Shown: piece by piece, positions 31,736 to 42,483 of the stretch | Layout of the letters: every line of letters starts with the position of its first letter | How positions within the stretch are numbered: the first letter of the stretch is position 1 | Origin: Trichosporon coremiiforme | Lineage: Eukaryota; Basidiomycota; Tremellomycetes; Trichosporonales; Trichosporonaceae | DNA: 64,000 nt | Direction of reading: 5' to 3' | Assembly (NCBI GenBank): GCA_039545355.1 | Contig: BCJJ01000009.1 | Location: 177,305-241,304, forward strand | Position numbers and translations under genes: made by a program | The notes under the pieces: model-generated | Told to the model about the DNA's origin: nothing | Database searches by the model: none | What the model saw: the letters and a program-made list of their open reading frames with translations, nothing else

Positions 31736-32941
31736 ATGTCGACGAAAGTCGCCACTTCCGCCGCTGCAAGCGCCGCAGCGGGCATGATCAAGCTCTCGCC
31801 GAGTGTGTATTTCCTCCCCGCCCTGCCGCCTGCTCCCGGCCGGCGACCCTCGCCCCCTCCGGCCTCCGACTCATCTACATCTACCTCTACGCTCGGCTCG
31901 ATATCGGATCTGGGCAAGGACTCGGTGTACTCTGCCCCTTCGGACTCTACGACCAGTTCCGGCGCCTCGAGTTCGAGCGAGGAGGGTTTCGTCGTGCCCC
32001 GCCGCGACCCCGGCCTCATCCTCCTCGGCACCTGGATGGGAGCAGCGCCGAAGCATATCCAGAAGTACACGGACGCGTATCGCCACTTGTTTCCCAGTAG
32101 CCCGATCTTGCTCGTGCGCAGCGAACCGACAGACTTCATGAAGCCTCGGGCTGCTAGGGAGAATCTCCGCCCCGCCGCTCGGCTCGTCGAGGCGTACGCT
32201 GCCAACCCTCTCCTTCCTCTCGCCGTGCCCACTGCTTCCTCCGCCGACGCCAAGTCCGGCGTGCCCAAAGACCTGCTGAAGAAGACGGGTCTAGACAAGC
32301 CGGAGCGCAGTAACGCAGGCGGCCCCATGCTCGTGCACGTCTGGAGCAACGGCGGCAGCAACTCCCTCTGGGGCATCAGGCGGCAATCGAGCGTGTTCCC
32401 CCGCTACAAGCTGATCATGGACTCGTGCCCCGGCCAGTTCCACTACAAGGCGACCTTCACTGCCTTCAGCCTCACGATCCCGTATCCCTGGCTGAGACGC
32501 CTGCTCGCGCCTGTGATCCACTTCATGTGCTGCTGGTTCTGGCTCCGGCTCCGCCTGCCGGGTTTCTCAAAAGTGATCGGCGGGGAGGGACAAGGCGGCC
32601 CGCTCCGCCTCAGTGCCGACTCGCACAACGACCCCAAGCTCCTCGGTGTTGATCGGGGACGGACGTACATCTACTCGGACGAGGACAAGCTCGTGCCCAG
32701 TGCTGATGTCGAGGAGCACGCGCACCAGGGTATTGACCGCGGTTTCAACGTCAGGCTCGAGAAGTTCAGGGGCAGCCAGCACGTCGCCCATGCCAAGAAG
32801 GACCCGGAGAGATACTGGCGCCTCGTGAGGCAGACTTGGAACGGGGGGCTGGACGGGGAGGGTTTGTCGGCGCAGCAGGAGAAGAGCGAGAAGCACCAGC
32901 TGGACAGTCGTTACTGCGGCGAAAAGCAGGCTCAGGCTTAA
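31736..32941 (+). CDS. DUF829/TMEM53-like alpha/beta hydrolase-fold protein
   Basis: A single exon of 401 residues. An N-terminal Ser/Thr/Pro-rich segment (about 35-85) precedes the PF05705-type core: ILLGTWMGA at about 96, HVWSNGGSN with the nucleophile-position Ser at about 204, LIMDSCPG, YSDEDKLVPS (Asp position), and the C-terminal HVAHAKKDPERYW. The pattern is that of TMEM53 and fungal PaxU-like proteins. TMEM53 is a nuclear-envelope protein in animals; in this fungus a hydrophobic stretch near 260-280 (IHFMCCWFWLRLRLP) may contact a membrane. Catalytic activity is not established for the family. Its 3' end faces the oxidoreductase gene, 250 bp away. Confidence 0.85.
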   Translation: MSTKVATSAAASAAAGMIKLSPSVYFLPALPPAPGRRPSPPPASDSSTSTSTLGSISDLGKDSVYSAPSDSTTSSGASSSSEEGFVVPRRDPGLILLGTWMGAAPKHIQKYTDAYRHLFPSSPILLVRSEPTDFMKPRAARENLRPAARLVEAYAANPLLPLAVPTASSADAKSGVPKDLLKKTGLDKPERSNAGGPMLVHVWSNGGSNSLWGIRRQSSVFPRYKLIMDSCPGQFHYKATFTAFSLTIPYPWLRRLLAPVIHFMCCWFWLRLRLPGFSKVIGGEGQGGPLRLSADSHNDPKLLGVDRGRTYIYSDEDKLVPSADVEEHAHQGIDRGFNVRLEKFRGSQHVAHAKKDPERYWRLVRQTWNGGLDGEGLSAQQEKSEKHQLDSRYCGEKQAQA

Positions 32942-33193
32942 CGCACATAGAGATAGATGTTAATGCTTCTTGAGCTACTGAGATATATGCAGCCCCGCTA
33001 TTTGAGAGAGTGTGGAGCGCACGAGGCGCGAGGGGCGATAGACTATATAGGGTTCTATATACAACAGACCAGCGGGAGACGAAAGGGACCGGAATCGACG
33101 AACACGGATACGAGGACAGCACATAATATAAAGAGAGATCGAGCGAAACGATTGTGTTTTTTGCTTAATTGCACAAAGATTTGTCGTGGTGTT

Positions 33194-35168
33194 TTAAAGA
33201 TTGACAGTGCTGTCGGTGTACCCGAGCTGGCGGAAGCGGGAGAAGAAGATCTTGTCCGCGAGGAAGTCGCGAGATTTCCGGTCGACGACGAAGTCGGGTG
33301 CGCGAATGTTGCCGATGATGGGCAGGTTGATGATGGCCGCTCCGCCACGGGAGCCGAGGAGCACCGTGCTCTCCTTCAGCTTGCTGGAGGGCGAGTAGGG
33401 CTTTGCGGGCCACCCCTTGATCTCGGCAGTCATGATCTTGGCGAGCGCCTCGCCCTCGCTCATAGCCGCAACGCCCGTCTTCCAGCTCGGGGCGTTGGCG
33501 ACGTCTCCGAGAGCGTAGTACTGGCCCTTGAAGATGGACTGCGGGTGCGAGCCCCGGATACGGAACATGGGGTCGATGGAAACGTAGCCGTTCGTCGTGA
33601 CCGCTCCGGGGTCGACGGAGGAGACGAGCTGCGAGTTGGGCTTGTTCCCCGTGCTGTCGAAGACGTAGTCGGCCATGATGTACCGTCCCGACACGAGGGG
33701 GACGCGCTTCATCTCGCCCAGGGCTCCAGACTTGCCGCCCCACTCCTCGGCCTCGGCGGCCGAGAAGTCGACACGGTCGCAGAGCACGAACTCGACCCCG
33801 CGCGCGGTCAGTTGGCGCTGCAGCGCCGAGACGAGCTTCATGCTCGTGCGCGGGGGCACGTACGTGTGCTTCGTGTTCGCGCCCGAGTCGGAGGGGTGCA
33901 GCAGCCCCACGTCCCAGTGCACGATCGTGATCTTCTTCGTGCGCCCGTACAGGTCGTAGATCTCGCCCGCGACCTCGATACCGACACTGCCTCCGCCGAC
34001 GATGAGGATCGATTTAGCGTCCTTCATCTCGGCCTGCTTCGCGCGCAGCTCGTCCTTCCACTGCTCCAGCGTCGAGCCGGGCGCAGGTCGGATGGGCACC
34101 GGCGACTGGGCTCCCGTCGCAATCACGCATTTCTATTGTACTGTCAGCATCTCTTGTCTCGTGGTGTCTCGTGCTGTATCGCGCCCGTCTCGTGCATTGG
34201 GCTGCCTGGGCTCAAAAGCCAAAAGCATAATGGTGGGTGGAAACGCCCAGTTACGCGGTGGCGTTTTCCGCCGCAGACCGGAGACGCGCTGTAAGGGCAC
34301 CCGTGCGGTTCGCCTGTGACTCGCTGTGGCTCGCTGTGGCTCGCGGTGGCTCACCGGGGACAGACCGGGGTCTCACACCGGAGCTCGCCGCGGGCTGCGC
34401 GAGCTCACTGCGTACTTCGGGCTTCTCGGGCTCTCCGGCGGAATGATAAGGACGGCAGAACTGCACAAACCCGACTCACCTCGAATTCGATTTCGTCCGA
34501 GCCCTCAAAGTCGTGCTCGAGCCAGACCGTGTTGCGCCGCAGCTTGACGACGCGGTTCGGGCACACAACGCGATGCCTGCTGTTGATCGGGAAGACAGTG
34601 TGCTGGTTCATCGGGGCGGTGAAGTCACCATTCTCCCAGCCTGAGAGGAGTCAGCGGCCGTACATTACGTGAAAGGGGCAAGCAGGGCTGGGCAGTGGCG
34701 GAGGGTTAGAGTGTAGGAGGCCCGTGAGCAGGGCAACCTACAACCAGCCAGCCAGACCGGTCTCCGGCCGAAGAGTCGAAAATGCCTGCACAAGGCACAG
34801 CCGAGGATGGAAAGCAGACACGTACCGGGTGCGACCAGCGCACGCACGACGAACGAGCTGTGCTGCACGAACTCGTTGCGCTCAATGATGATCAGGCGGT
34901 AGTTGGGGGGAAGGTTCGGGGCAATCGCGTTGACGAACGAGTGGCCAGCGACGGAGCCTGCGCTTGGTCAGTCACATTGCTCTTTCCAGACAGGGACCAG
35001 CGGCGGCGAAGCGAGCGAGGTGCAAGGTTCTTGACCTCTCTTTGACGTCGCTGCTCATGAAAATTTGAGGAAGCCGAGAACTAGATACTCACCTCCTACC
35101 ACGAGGATGTTCTTCCACTGCGCCTTGTTGACGACCGTGGACGAGGTGGCCGACATGAGCGAGGACAT
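33194..35168 (-). CDS. AMID/AIF-like FAD-dependent pyridine nucleotide oxidoreductase
   Basis: Four exons (35168-35093, 34957-34826, 34640-34480, 34132-33194) encode 435 residues; frame is kept. Two dinucleotide-binding motifs are present: ILVVGGGSV at about 21-29 (FAD) and ILIVGGGSVGIEVAGE at about 165-180 (NAD(P)H), plus VIATGAQ and the FAD-contact YYALGDVA. This is the plan of AIFM2/AMID-type proteins, which reduce quinones with NAD(P)H and are membrane-associated or mitochondrial; location cannot be judged here. No mitochondrial presequence is evident. The introns (135, 185 and 347 nt) are long for this window, and the third carries a 10 bp tandem repeat. Confidence 0.85.
34321..34350 (-). 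repeat. 10 bp tandem repeat in oxidoreductase intron
   Basis: TCGCTGTGGC occurs three times in a row (the third copy has C-to-G change), within the 347 nt intron between exons 3 and 4. Confidence 0.7.
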
Positions 35169-37672
35169 GGTGAGCGACGGATAGGGGTGGGTTAGAGAGG
35201 ATGGAAGGATGAGAAAGAGCAACCTCGCCGGCCTTCAACCAACTGGCGTCTGCCTAGGCCCCGGAGTCATGTTGGACAGAGTTGCGCGTGTCCGGGGGGG
35301 ACTGTCCTTACGTCCTGTCTGCAAGCCATGCGCCGTCAGTGCGAAGAGCAGGAGAAGGAGGAGGGGCAGCGGGGGCACGCATGCGAATGGAGGTGTCGGT
35401 TGCAGGAGCATGTTGCCCCTGCGCATCCCCCTGCCCTTTGTTGCCCTATGCCAGCCCTAGCACGGCCCTTTGCGGTCGCCCTTTGTCTGCACTGGCACCC
35501 TGGGATCTGGGGAAGCACACACATCTAAGCGTGCTCCTTCTTTCGGCAGCGCAGAGAGGCGCCGACAAGGCGTTGGGCAGGCGTTGTAGGCGTCAAGCGG
35601 GGGTTGTAGGATGGCGACGGGACCTGTAAAGTTGGGCGCGCCCTGAAAGGTGACAGTGCCTGGACTAGGAAACAGCAAAAAAGGTACGACTAGGTTTGGC
35701 ACTCGTCTCTCGAGTTTTACAGTTTTTTCGACCCCAAAGAGACCCTCTTCCCCTCGAAAAGTCAGTCACCAGAGGCCAGAGAGCAGCTCTTGCATGTCGT
35801 AACCCCTTCCCAGTGCCCCTGCAGTCTCCGCTCTATCAGCCAGTCGCAAACCTTGGCCGCGCAGCTTGGGACGTAAGTGTTCAATGGGGCACGCCGGCTC
35901 CGGACATGACTGCCGTCCACTATTCCACGAATGAATGAATGTGACCAACGCAGTGCAACCCCGCAGCACCTGGCCTAGCGTAAAATGTTACGGTACGCAC
36001 TCCGACGCCTCAGTCTCGGCTCTCGCAATTGTCCCTGTCGGGCTTGTCAGGCCTGGTGCGTGGCGGACCTGGCGGGCCGGACCTGAGTGACCTATTCTCC
36101 ATTCATCCCAGTACCGAGACCCCGTCCAGTGGTCCCCACAATCCTAGTCTCTGTCCTAGCCATGTTCTAGCCATGTCCTAGCCATGTCCTGCATGTCCTG
36201 GTCAAGTCGCAGTCTACTGAGATCGTACTGAGAGCCGGTATGTCCACCACTGGCCACCTGGCCTGCTCCTGGGGAAGGCAAGGCACAGGATATTCGGAGG
36301 TAGTGACTGGTCGCCGAGCCTACGACGCACCAGAAATTCTTCTTGATCACAATTGATGGGGCCGGTCCGCCGGCGTCGTACTGCTTCTCTTCAGCTCATG
36401 GCTCTCTGATGGGCCGACCTCAAGGTACGGGGCACAGGTACGACGCCCGACGGCTCGATGAACCGGTTCGACCGATGGAAGAACCATACCACGATAGCAC
36501 CGTGACAAGACGACGATCGGTGGCCCGCACATTGCATTGAGATGCGGGGCTGTGTCGAGTGGGTTATCAACTAAGGGGCGCCGCGGGTCTCGTCGAAGAT
36601 GCCGACAACGGTACGTAGGGTATGGAGTACGATGGGACGGTATACGGCACATGAGTGATCCGGGTTGTCGGGTCGTTGGGCGGTGAACCTCCCGCCCATC
36701 CGGGATCTGGTCTACTGGATCCGTGTATCTCGTTTCAAGCGATCCCACAGTATCACTTTGCAAGGCATGCTGAGCGTTCCCGCACATCGGTACATCAGTA
36801 AATCGATCCAAAGCTGTATCGGCGACAACGCATTCAACGCTCGGGGCAGCGGAATGGCCCCGACGCGCCAGAACCCCGGACGCCCACCACGCCAACGGCC
36901 ACGCCGCGACGTCAGCAACGCCAGCAACGCCAGCAACGCCAGACGTCCTCCCGTGCACGATCCACGATTTGATACAATTCTCAAGAATGCCCACATGCTC
37001 AAGCAAGCAGACGTCCCAGCGAGATCTAATGCCTCTCTGAAGTGGGCCCGGCAGAACTCCCGAATGTACGCCCACAACGCCCGACGCCATGAGCCCACTG
37101 GGCCCGAGACCGCGCCGCGGCTGGCTGCCCGTTGGCGGCGTCCGGCGTGCGGCGTCCTCCACCCAAGAAGACAATAAGGGTGGCGTCGCCGAGGCAATAC
37201 TATGCTTGCTTTACTGATTCCAATCATAATCATCTTGTCTGGATACCGAGTTCGACGTTCTGGAAGAATCAGCACAAGTCACGGGGGGGGGGAGGGGGGG
37301 AGGGCGGCAGAACATCAGGCTCGTCGGCGGGCGGAGGGCCCGGCGCTAAGCTGAGACAGCCGTGTGAGACTGACGCACCGACGCTGATGCTCTGCTCCGG
37401 TCGTTGCGGAGGGAGGGCCCAGAGCTTGTGCAGTGTTTCGGCTCGCTGTGCGGGCTAGTGTGAGCGACGTCGCTCGACGCCGTCCAGAGCAGGAAGCATA
37501 AAAGGCAGTGATAGCCAAGCGTCATGTGATGAAACGCGTCTGGGCCGTAGTGCTCGGACACTCTTCCTTCCGAGTGCGTCATGAGGACGCGTCCGAGCTC
37601 GCGTTCAAGGGTGAGTGTTCGTGCGCGGTGACTGCCAGTTGTCTTCCATGTCTATGCTCTACATTTCAGTTA
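35169..37672. other. Intergenic, 2.5 kb without recognised gene
   Basis: Small repeats only: TCTAGCCATGTCC-type copies near 36155-36200, a 9 bp unit CAGCAACGC three times at about 36913-36942, and a G-rich tract (runs of 10, 8 and 3 G) at about 37283-37310. The frames here have no motifs. Confidence 0.45.
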
Positions 37673-39546
37673 TCAGAGCCTCGCCTTGTCCCCGTCCTGG
37701 ACGTTGACTCCCCACTTATAAAACCAGTCCGCGGCATGTCCCACCATCTCCGGCGTACAGATATGTCCCGCATTGTCCTGCACGACCATCTGCGCACTCT
37801 CCTTGCCAAGCAGGTCCACAACGTCGTTCCACTCCCCCATCCCCAGGCGCGGGGGGATCACCTCGTCCACGCCTCCGCACAAAGCCAGAATCTTCTTCCC
37901 CTTGTACGGACCGGGACCCTTATGGTCCTCGTAGAAAGCTTTCGTGCGCGCGGGATAGTACATCTTGTCGGTGCCCAGGACGCCCTCCGCTCTGAAGCGG
38001 GCGGTGTGCACGCGACCGAGAGCGTCGGCTGGGACCGCGATGATGGGCACGGCGACACGGACGCGGGGGTCGCCTGGAAGGTTAGCTCGGAGTCTGAGGG
38101 ATCTGGGAGGGAGAGCATATTGATTTGAGAAGCATGTCCAACAGCGAGGTCCCCAAGGCATCTCATGGGGACGCTTATGCACGTCGCTCTTGTTACGAGC
38201 CACCCAGCGTTGCCGCGCACTGCACATAAATCAGGAGCAGTCACAACGCCCGCCGACCCGAGTGCAGCCCACGATCGAGCAACAGTGCCGATTCAGGTGT
38301 AGTGGGGTTGGGGATCACACATATTGCGCTGCAGCGACACTAGAGGATCGGCGCAACGTAAGCGGCGTATTCAGCGGGTCCGCACCGGCCGCACCGGTGT
38401 ATTGTCTGCAATGCACTAGCGCCTTGCCCAGCTTTCGCACTCGCTGTCGGTAGGGCACGGTGCGGGGAGCGCAGGTGAATGAGGAGCTTGGAGGGACGAA
38501 AATGGGAAAAGGGGGGGAAGGGGAGGTTAGGGTACCGGTGAATTGTCGGGGCAGGTGAGGGAGTCAGGTTACGAGATGGTTGGACCGACGGACGCCACGG
38601 AATGCTCCTGGATATCGTCCTGGCTGTCTCCTGGAAGGGGTCCTGGGGGTGTCCTGGATGGCGGCTGCGCTTCCGGCGTAACGGTGCGTCTCTCCTGCCC
38701 ACATGGGCAGCGCCGACTCCTGCCCCTGCCCTCTGCACCCCTCTTAAAGTCCAGAGCTCGCTGCCTGGTAGCTGTGCGATGTACTCACTCTGCATCAACC
38801 TCCACACCACGTGCCCACCAAGCGACACGCCAGTGACCATGAACTCGACAATCTTCCTGCCTCCCATCGGGAAGGCGTAGTCCTCGAGGTAGTCCATGAT
38901 GAGTTGCTGGTCCTGCATGCCGCCCGTCAGTGTCGCGGTCATCGCAACGAGGCGCCAGGGGTTCTTGTTGTAGCTCAGCGTGTCCTTCTTCGTCTTGCGG
39001 GGACCGTGGTTGCGCTGGTCGACCGTGACTACGATCACGTCCCGGGGCGCGTTGCCCTTGGAGCGGATCGAACCGATCAGGCCATGCGACATGTTCGCCA
39101 TTTGTGCTGCGTTGTTTGCCCAGCCGTGCGCGATGAGCTGCGGTCAGCGGTTGTTCGTTGTCCGTCCGGGACGTGGTGCCTTGCTCCACACTCCACCGTC
39201 GGCAAAGGTCCAGCTCATTAACTGGGTATACAGGACGCTTCTGTATGTCCCCCAGCAGCCAACGCTCAGCGGCTTGCTTGGAGTACACCTTTGAGGATAG
39301 GGCAGCTCGGGAGGTGGCAGATCTCCTCGACCTTTGTTGAAATCTGCGGAGCTCACTCACAATAGCGACGACCGGCTTTGTGCTGCCCTGGATCTCCTCG
39401 AGTCCGTAAACCTGAATGTCGAGGTCGACGATCGTAATGTCCTTCTTCGAGCACGGCTCATACCCCATGTTGAGCGAGGGGAGGTTCATGACGTGCGCCG
39501 GGTCCTGGTTCCGGCGCGAGGGGATCTTGGGGATACCGTCCGACAT
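37673..39546 (-). CDS. Alpha/beta hydrolase (copy 2)
   Basis: Three exons (39546-39361, 39137-38789, 38073-37673) encode 311 residues. Homology to copy 1 fixes the joins: VVAI+LIAHGWANNAAQM and VWRLMQ+SDPRVRVAVP. The triad is complete: elbow GVSLGG with Ser at about 167, Asp in CGGVDEVIPP, His in DNAGHICT. It lacks the first 30 or so residues of copy 1. Introns of 223 and 715 nt contrast with the intronless copy 1, so copy 1 may be the retrocopied or intron-losing paralogue, or copy 2 gained them. Substrate unknown; cytosolic. Confidence 0.78.
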
Positions 39547-40183
39547 CGTGTCGCTTGCTTGCTTCCTTTCCTCTCTCGTAGGTGTAGCGTCAGGTGAGTG
39601 GGTGAGTGAGTGTCGGCTGGTTGCAGATGCTCTGTGCGTTGTTGATGTCGGGATGCAAGGGAGTGGGCAGCATGCACGGAGCTAGAGATATAGTGGACAC
39701 TGGTGGAGACTCGGCGCCGCGCAATTACCGATTGCCGAGTGTAGCCGGACTACTCTGAGTGTCGCGGCGATCTCCGCCGGATGTGGCCGTGGCTCCCTCG
39801 GCCGTTGTAGGCACACACCTCGACACGGACTCTGGGACGCGTTAAGGTTTCGCGTGTACATTGCAATCTCAGTGCATGAGCAACATCACGCGCTCGGATT
39901 TGATTGCACGGAGCAAAGGAGGTAGTCACTTGCATGCCGCGGGGGAAGGTGCAGAGAAGGGAGTGCGCGTACCTGTGCGCAGCAGGGGCCGAGCGAGAGA
40001 GATTTGATTTGCATTCAGGAATCAGGAAATGCTATACTACGGCCTCGTTCTCGACGAACGGAATGTCGAAACTACTATGGATCACGCCTGCCTGCGCGCA
40101 TGCCTTGATAGGCGTCTGTTCTTGTTCTTCTGGACGCGGTTGCTTCAACGGTAAGAGAAGGTTACGTTCCTCGCGCCGCTTGA
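39547..40183. other. Intergenic, no gene recognised
   Basis: Holds the promoter of hydrolase copy 2; a TATAT element lies on the minus strand at about 39690. Confidence 0.45.
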
Positions 40184-41059
40184 CTATCCGCTCATGGTTC
40201 CTGGCTTGGTCAGGATGCCAATAGTGTGCGGAATGCCCGCATACCACCCTTCATCAACGGGCATGGCGAGGTCGACATGCGCCCAGTCGCCAGCGCGCTC
40301 AAGCGTGTGCCCAGTGTCTCGGCACAGGCTGCAGCCGTCGAAGAACTGTGGCCAGACCGTGTTGATCATCTCTAGTTGCGTGAGTTCCGTTTTCACGCCT
40401 GATGACTTGCACTCACCCTGGTAGGAGCGCATGAAGTTGCCCTGTCTTGGGTGCGCCGCGACGTGTTCGTACACGTACCAGTGCCCGCCGGGTTTGAGGA
40501 ACTTGTACAACGCCTTCGCATTCAGGGCGGGATCGGGGATGGAGCAGAAGCAAAAGATGGACACGATGTTGTCGACCTGCGGCTGTTCCCCCTCTTTCAA
40601 ATCCTGCACGCCCTTTCCGACCACATTGTACTTGTCCCTGATGCCCAACTCCTCTGCACGTTTCAGCAACGCCGGATGGTGGTTCACGTTCGGCTCGATG
40701 GCGTACACGGCATCGATCGCTTTCGAGGTGAACAGGTGCGTCCACATCCCACTGCCTGCGCCTATCTCCATCACGGTCCCCTTCAATGGGGTTGAGGAGG
40801 GAGCCTTCGTGATGCAGCCGCGCAGGACGCGGCCTTCCATTAGGGGCTTGACGCGAGGCTCGCTCTCGGCGCGGACTAGGGGACCGGCGGTGGACCACAG
40901 GACGGCGAACCATCTGCTCTTGAAGCGAGCAGGAGATACAAAGGCTCCGAAGTCGCCTGAGCGGAGGATGGAGAGCCAGGTTAGGGGTAGATGAAGGGTG
41001 GCCAGGCAGATGAAGATCCAGGGCTGAAGGAAGAAGTAGAGGAAGCTGCGCAGGCCCAT
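40184..41059 (-). CDS. Class I SAM-dependent methyltransferase, METTL7-like, membrane-anchored
   Basis: Two exons (41059-40417, 40371-40184) give 276 residues. The N-terminus is a hydrophobic anchor (LYFFLQPWIFICLATLHLP). The SAM motif I VMEIGAGSG lies at about 95-103, with motif II/post I AIEPN and the motif IV region IFCFCSIPDP, then LKPGGHWYVYEHV. This plan matches METTL7/TMT1-type proteins, which sit on ER or lipid-droplet membranes and methylate small thiols in animals; the fungal substrate is unknown. The intron is 45 nt, divisible by three, and contains no stop, so retention would add 15 residues (GECKSSG...); I prefer the spliced form because joining gives YQ-EMINTVWPQFF, as in homologues. 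Confidence 0.8.
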   Translation of the reverse strand: MGLRSFLYFFLQPWIFICLATLHLPLTWLSILRSGDFGAFVSPARFKSRWFAVLWSTAGPLVRAESEPRVKPLMEGRVLRGCITKAPSSTPLKGTVMEIGAGSGMWTHLFTSKAIDAVYAIEPNVNHHPALLKRAEELGIRDKYNVVGKGVQDLKEGEQPQVDNIVSIFCFCSIPDPALNAKALYKFLKPGGHWYVYEHVAAHPRQGNFMRSYQGECKSSGVKTELTQLEMINTVWPQFFDGCSLCRDTGHTLERAGDWAHVDLAMPVDEGWYAGIPHTIGILTKPGTMSG

Positions 41060-41457
41060 GTTTGTGTGTTCTGTCGTTGACTTTGTGGTGAGGTTTGCTG
41101 GAGAGACTGTCTGGGTGAGTGAGGTGGTGCGACGTGCGTGAGCAAGTCAGTGGGAAGGCGAGTCTGTATTATATGCATACTGGTACACGTAGAGCGACGG
41201 AGGGAGGTGGGTCCGGAGCCTTGTTCGTTATCTGGCACTTGACGTGCCGTGCAGATCTCAGATCTACAATGAACTGCCCGTGGACTGTGGCAGGTGACCA
41301 GGCCCCGATCCATTCCTTCCAGTCCCTGCTCATTCTATGCTCCTATGCCCGGTCTGGATCATTCGGCGGGCTTGCAGTTCTACTCCATCCTGGTTGGTCA
41401 TACAGTGTTCGGGCCCATTGCGTCGGCACTGCTCCTTTCGCTCGCGTTCATCTCATC
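41060..41457. other. Intergenic, no gene recognised
   Basis: A minus-strand TATAAT-like element lies at about 41167-41175 for the methyltransferase. Nothing else. Confidence 0.4.
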
Positions 41458-42483
41458 TTACTTCGAGAAGTCGATGATGATCTTGCCCTTGGCGCTTCCG
41501 CTCTCGAGCTTCTTGAACGCCTCGCGGAAGTCGTCAAACTTGTGGATCGCCTCGATGTTGATCTTGAGCTTGCTGTCGTCGACCAGGTTGCCGAGGTACG
41601 TGAGCTGCTCGCCACTGGGGACCATGAAGAAGTACTCGTACTTGACACCAGCCTTGCTCGCGGCGCAGGAGACGGACCAGGCACCAGCATAGAGCGCGGC
41701 GTTAATAATCGGCCTCTTCCACCAGGGGAGGAGGAAGTCAAGACATCCGGGGGAGGGCGGGCCGCCGACCGAGATCACGATGCCGCCCTTGTGGATGGAG
41801 GGGATGACCTGGGTGTGGAGCGCTTCTCCGCCCACGGTGTCGAAGCACTTGTCGAAGCTGTCGGCGGGAATCGTGTCGGTGCGGTAGTTGATGACGTGGT
41901 CGGCGCCAGCGGCCTTGACGTACTTCTCGCCAGCGGGCGAGGCAGTGGTCGTAACGGTAGCGCCCTTGATCTTGGCGAGCTGGATCGCGAACTGGCCCAC
42001 ACCGCCGGATCCGCCGGTGATGAGGACATGATCGCCGGCCTTCAGGTCCATGTGCTCGAAGGCTTGGAGCGCGGTCAGACCGGCAAGAGGGAGACCAGCA
42101 GCCTCGACCAAGGTGACGCTGGTAGGAGCCTTGGCACAGATCTCCGCGGGAACGACGACGTACTCGCCGAACGAGTCCATGCGGTCCTTCTGGATACGGC
42201 AGATGATGGCGTCGCCGACGCTGAAGGAGGAGACGGATGTGCCGACGCTGGTGATGACGCCGGAGAACTCGTTGCCCGCAATCGCGGGGAAGGCGAAGGG
42301 CAGGATCATCTTCAGAGCGCCGTCACGCTCCTTGTAGTCGAGAGGGTTGAGACCGCCCGCAGTGACGCGGACTTGCACCTCGGAGGGACCGGGCTGGGGG
42401 ATGGGGAACTCGAGGACGTCCATGACCTCCGGTCCGCCGTAGGACTTGTACGCGATCGCCTTCATTGTCTTCTCGGCTGCCAT
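41458..42483 (-). CDS. Zeta-crystallin-like quinone oxidoreductase (MDR family)
   Basis: A single exon of 341 residues. The GroES-like N-terminal half (VRVTAGGLNPLDYKERDG) is joined to a Rossmann domain with ITGGSGGVGQFAIQLAK at about 154-170 and the dinucleotide region DKCFDTVGG. The Cys ligands of the zinc enzymes are absent, as in NADPH:quinone reductases and enoyl reductases of the MDR superfamily. NADPH-dependent reduction of quinones or enones in the cytosol is the expected activity. The leader contains a (CCA)n run just before ATG and a TATATAA 160 bp upstream (minus strand, about 42649-42643). Confidence 0.9.
   Translation of the reverse strand: MAAEKTMKAIAYKSYGGPEVMDVLEFPIPQPGPSEVQVRVTAGGLNPLDYKERDGALKMILPFAFPAIAGNEFSGVITSVGTSVSSFSVGDAIICRIQKDRMDSFGEYVVVPAEICAKAPTSVTLVEAAGLPLAGLTALQAFEHMDLKAGDHVLITGGSGGVGQFAIQLAKIKGATVTTTASPAGEKYVKAAGADHVINYRTDTIPADSFDKCFDTVGGEALHTQVIPSIHKGGIVISVGGPPSPGCLDFLLPWWKRPIINAALYAGAWSVSCAASKAGVKYEYFFMVPSGEQLTYLGNLVDDSKLKINIEAIHKFDDFREAFKKLESGSAKGKIIIDFSK

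Noticed and set aside
36347..37174. Frames of 170-275 codons in the 35-37 kb gap
   Set aside because: Both strands are open in several frames at once with no motif, so chance openness is the simpler reading.
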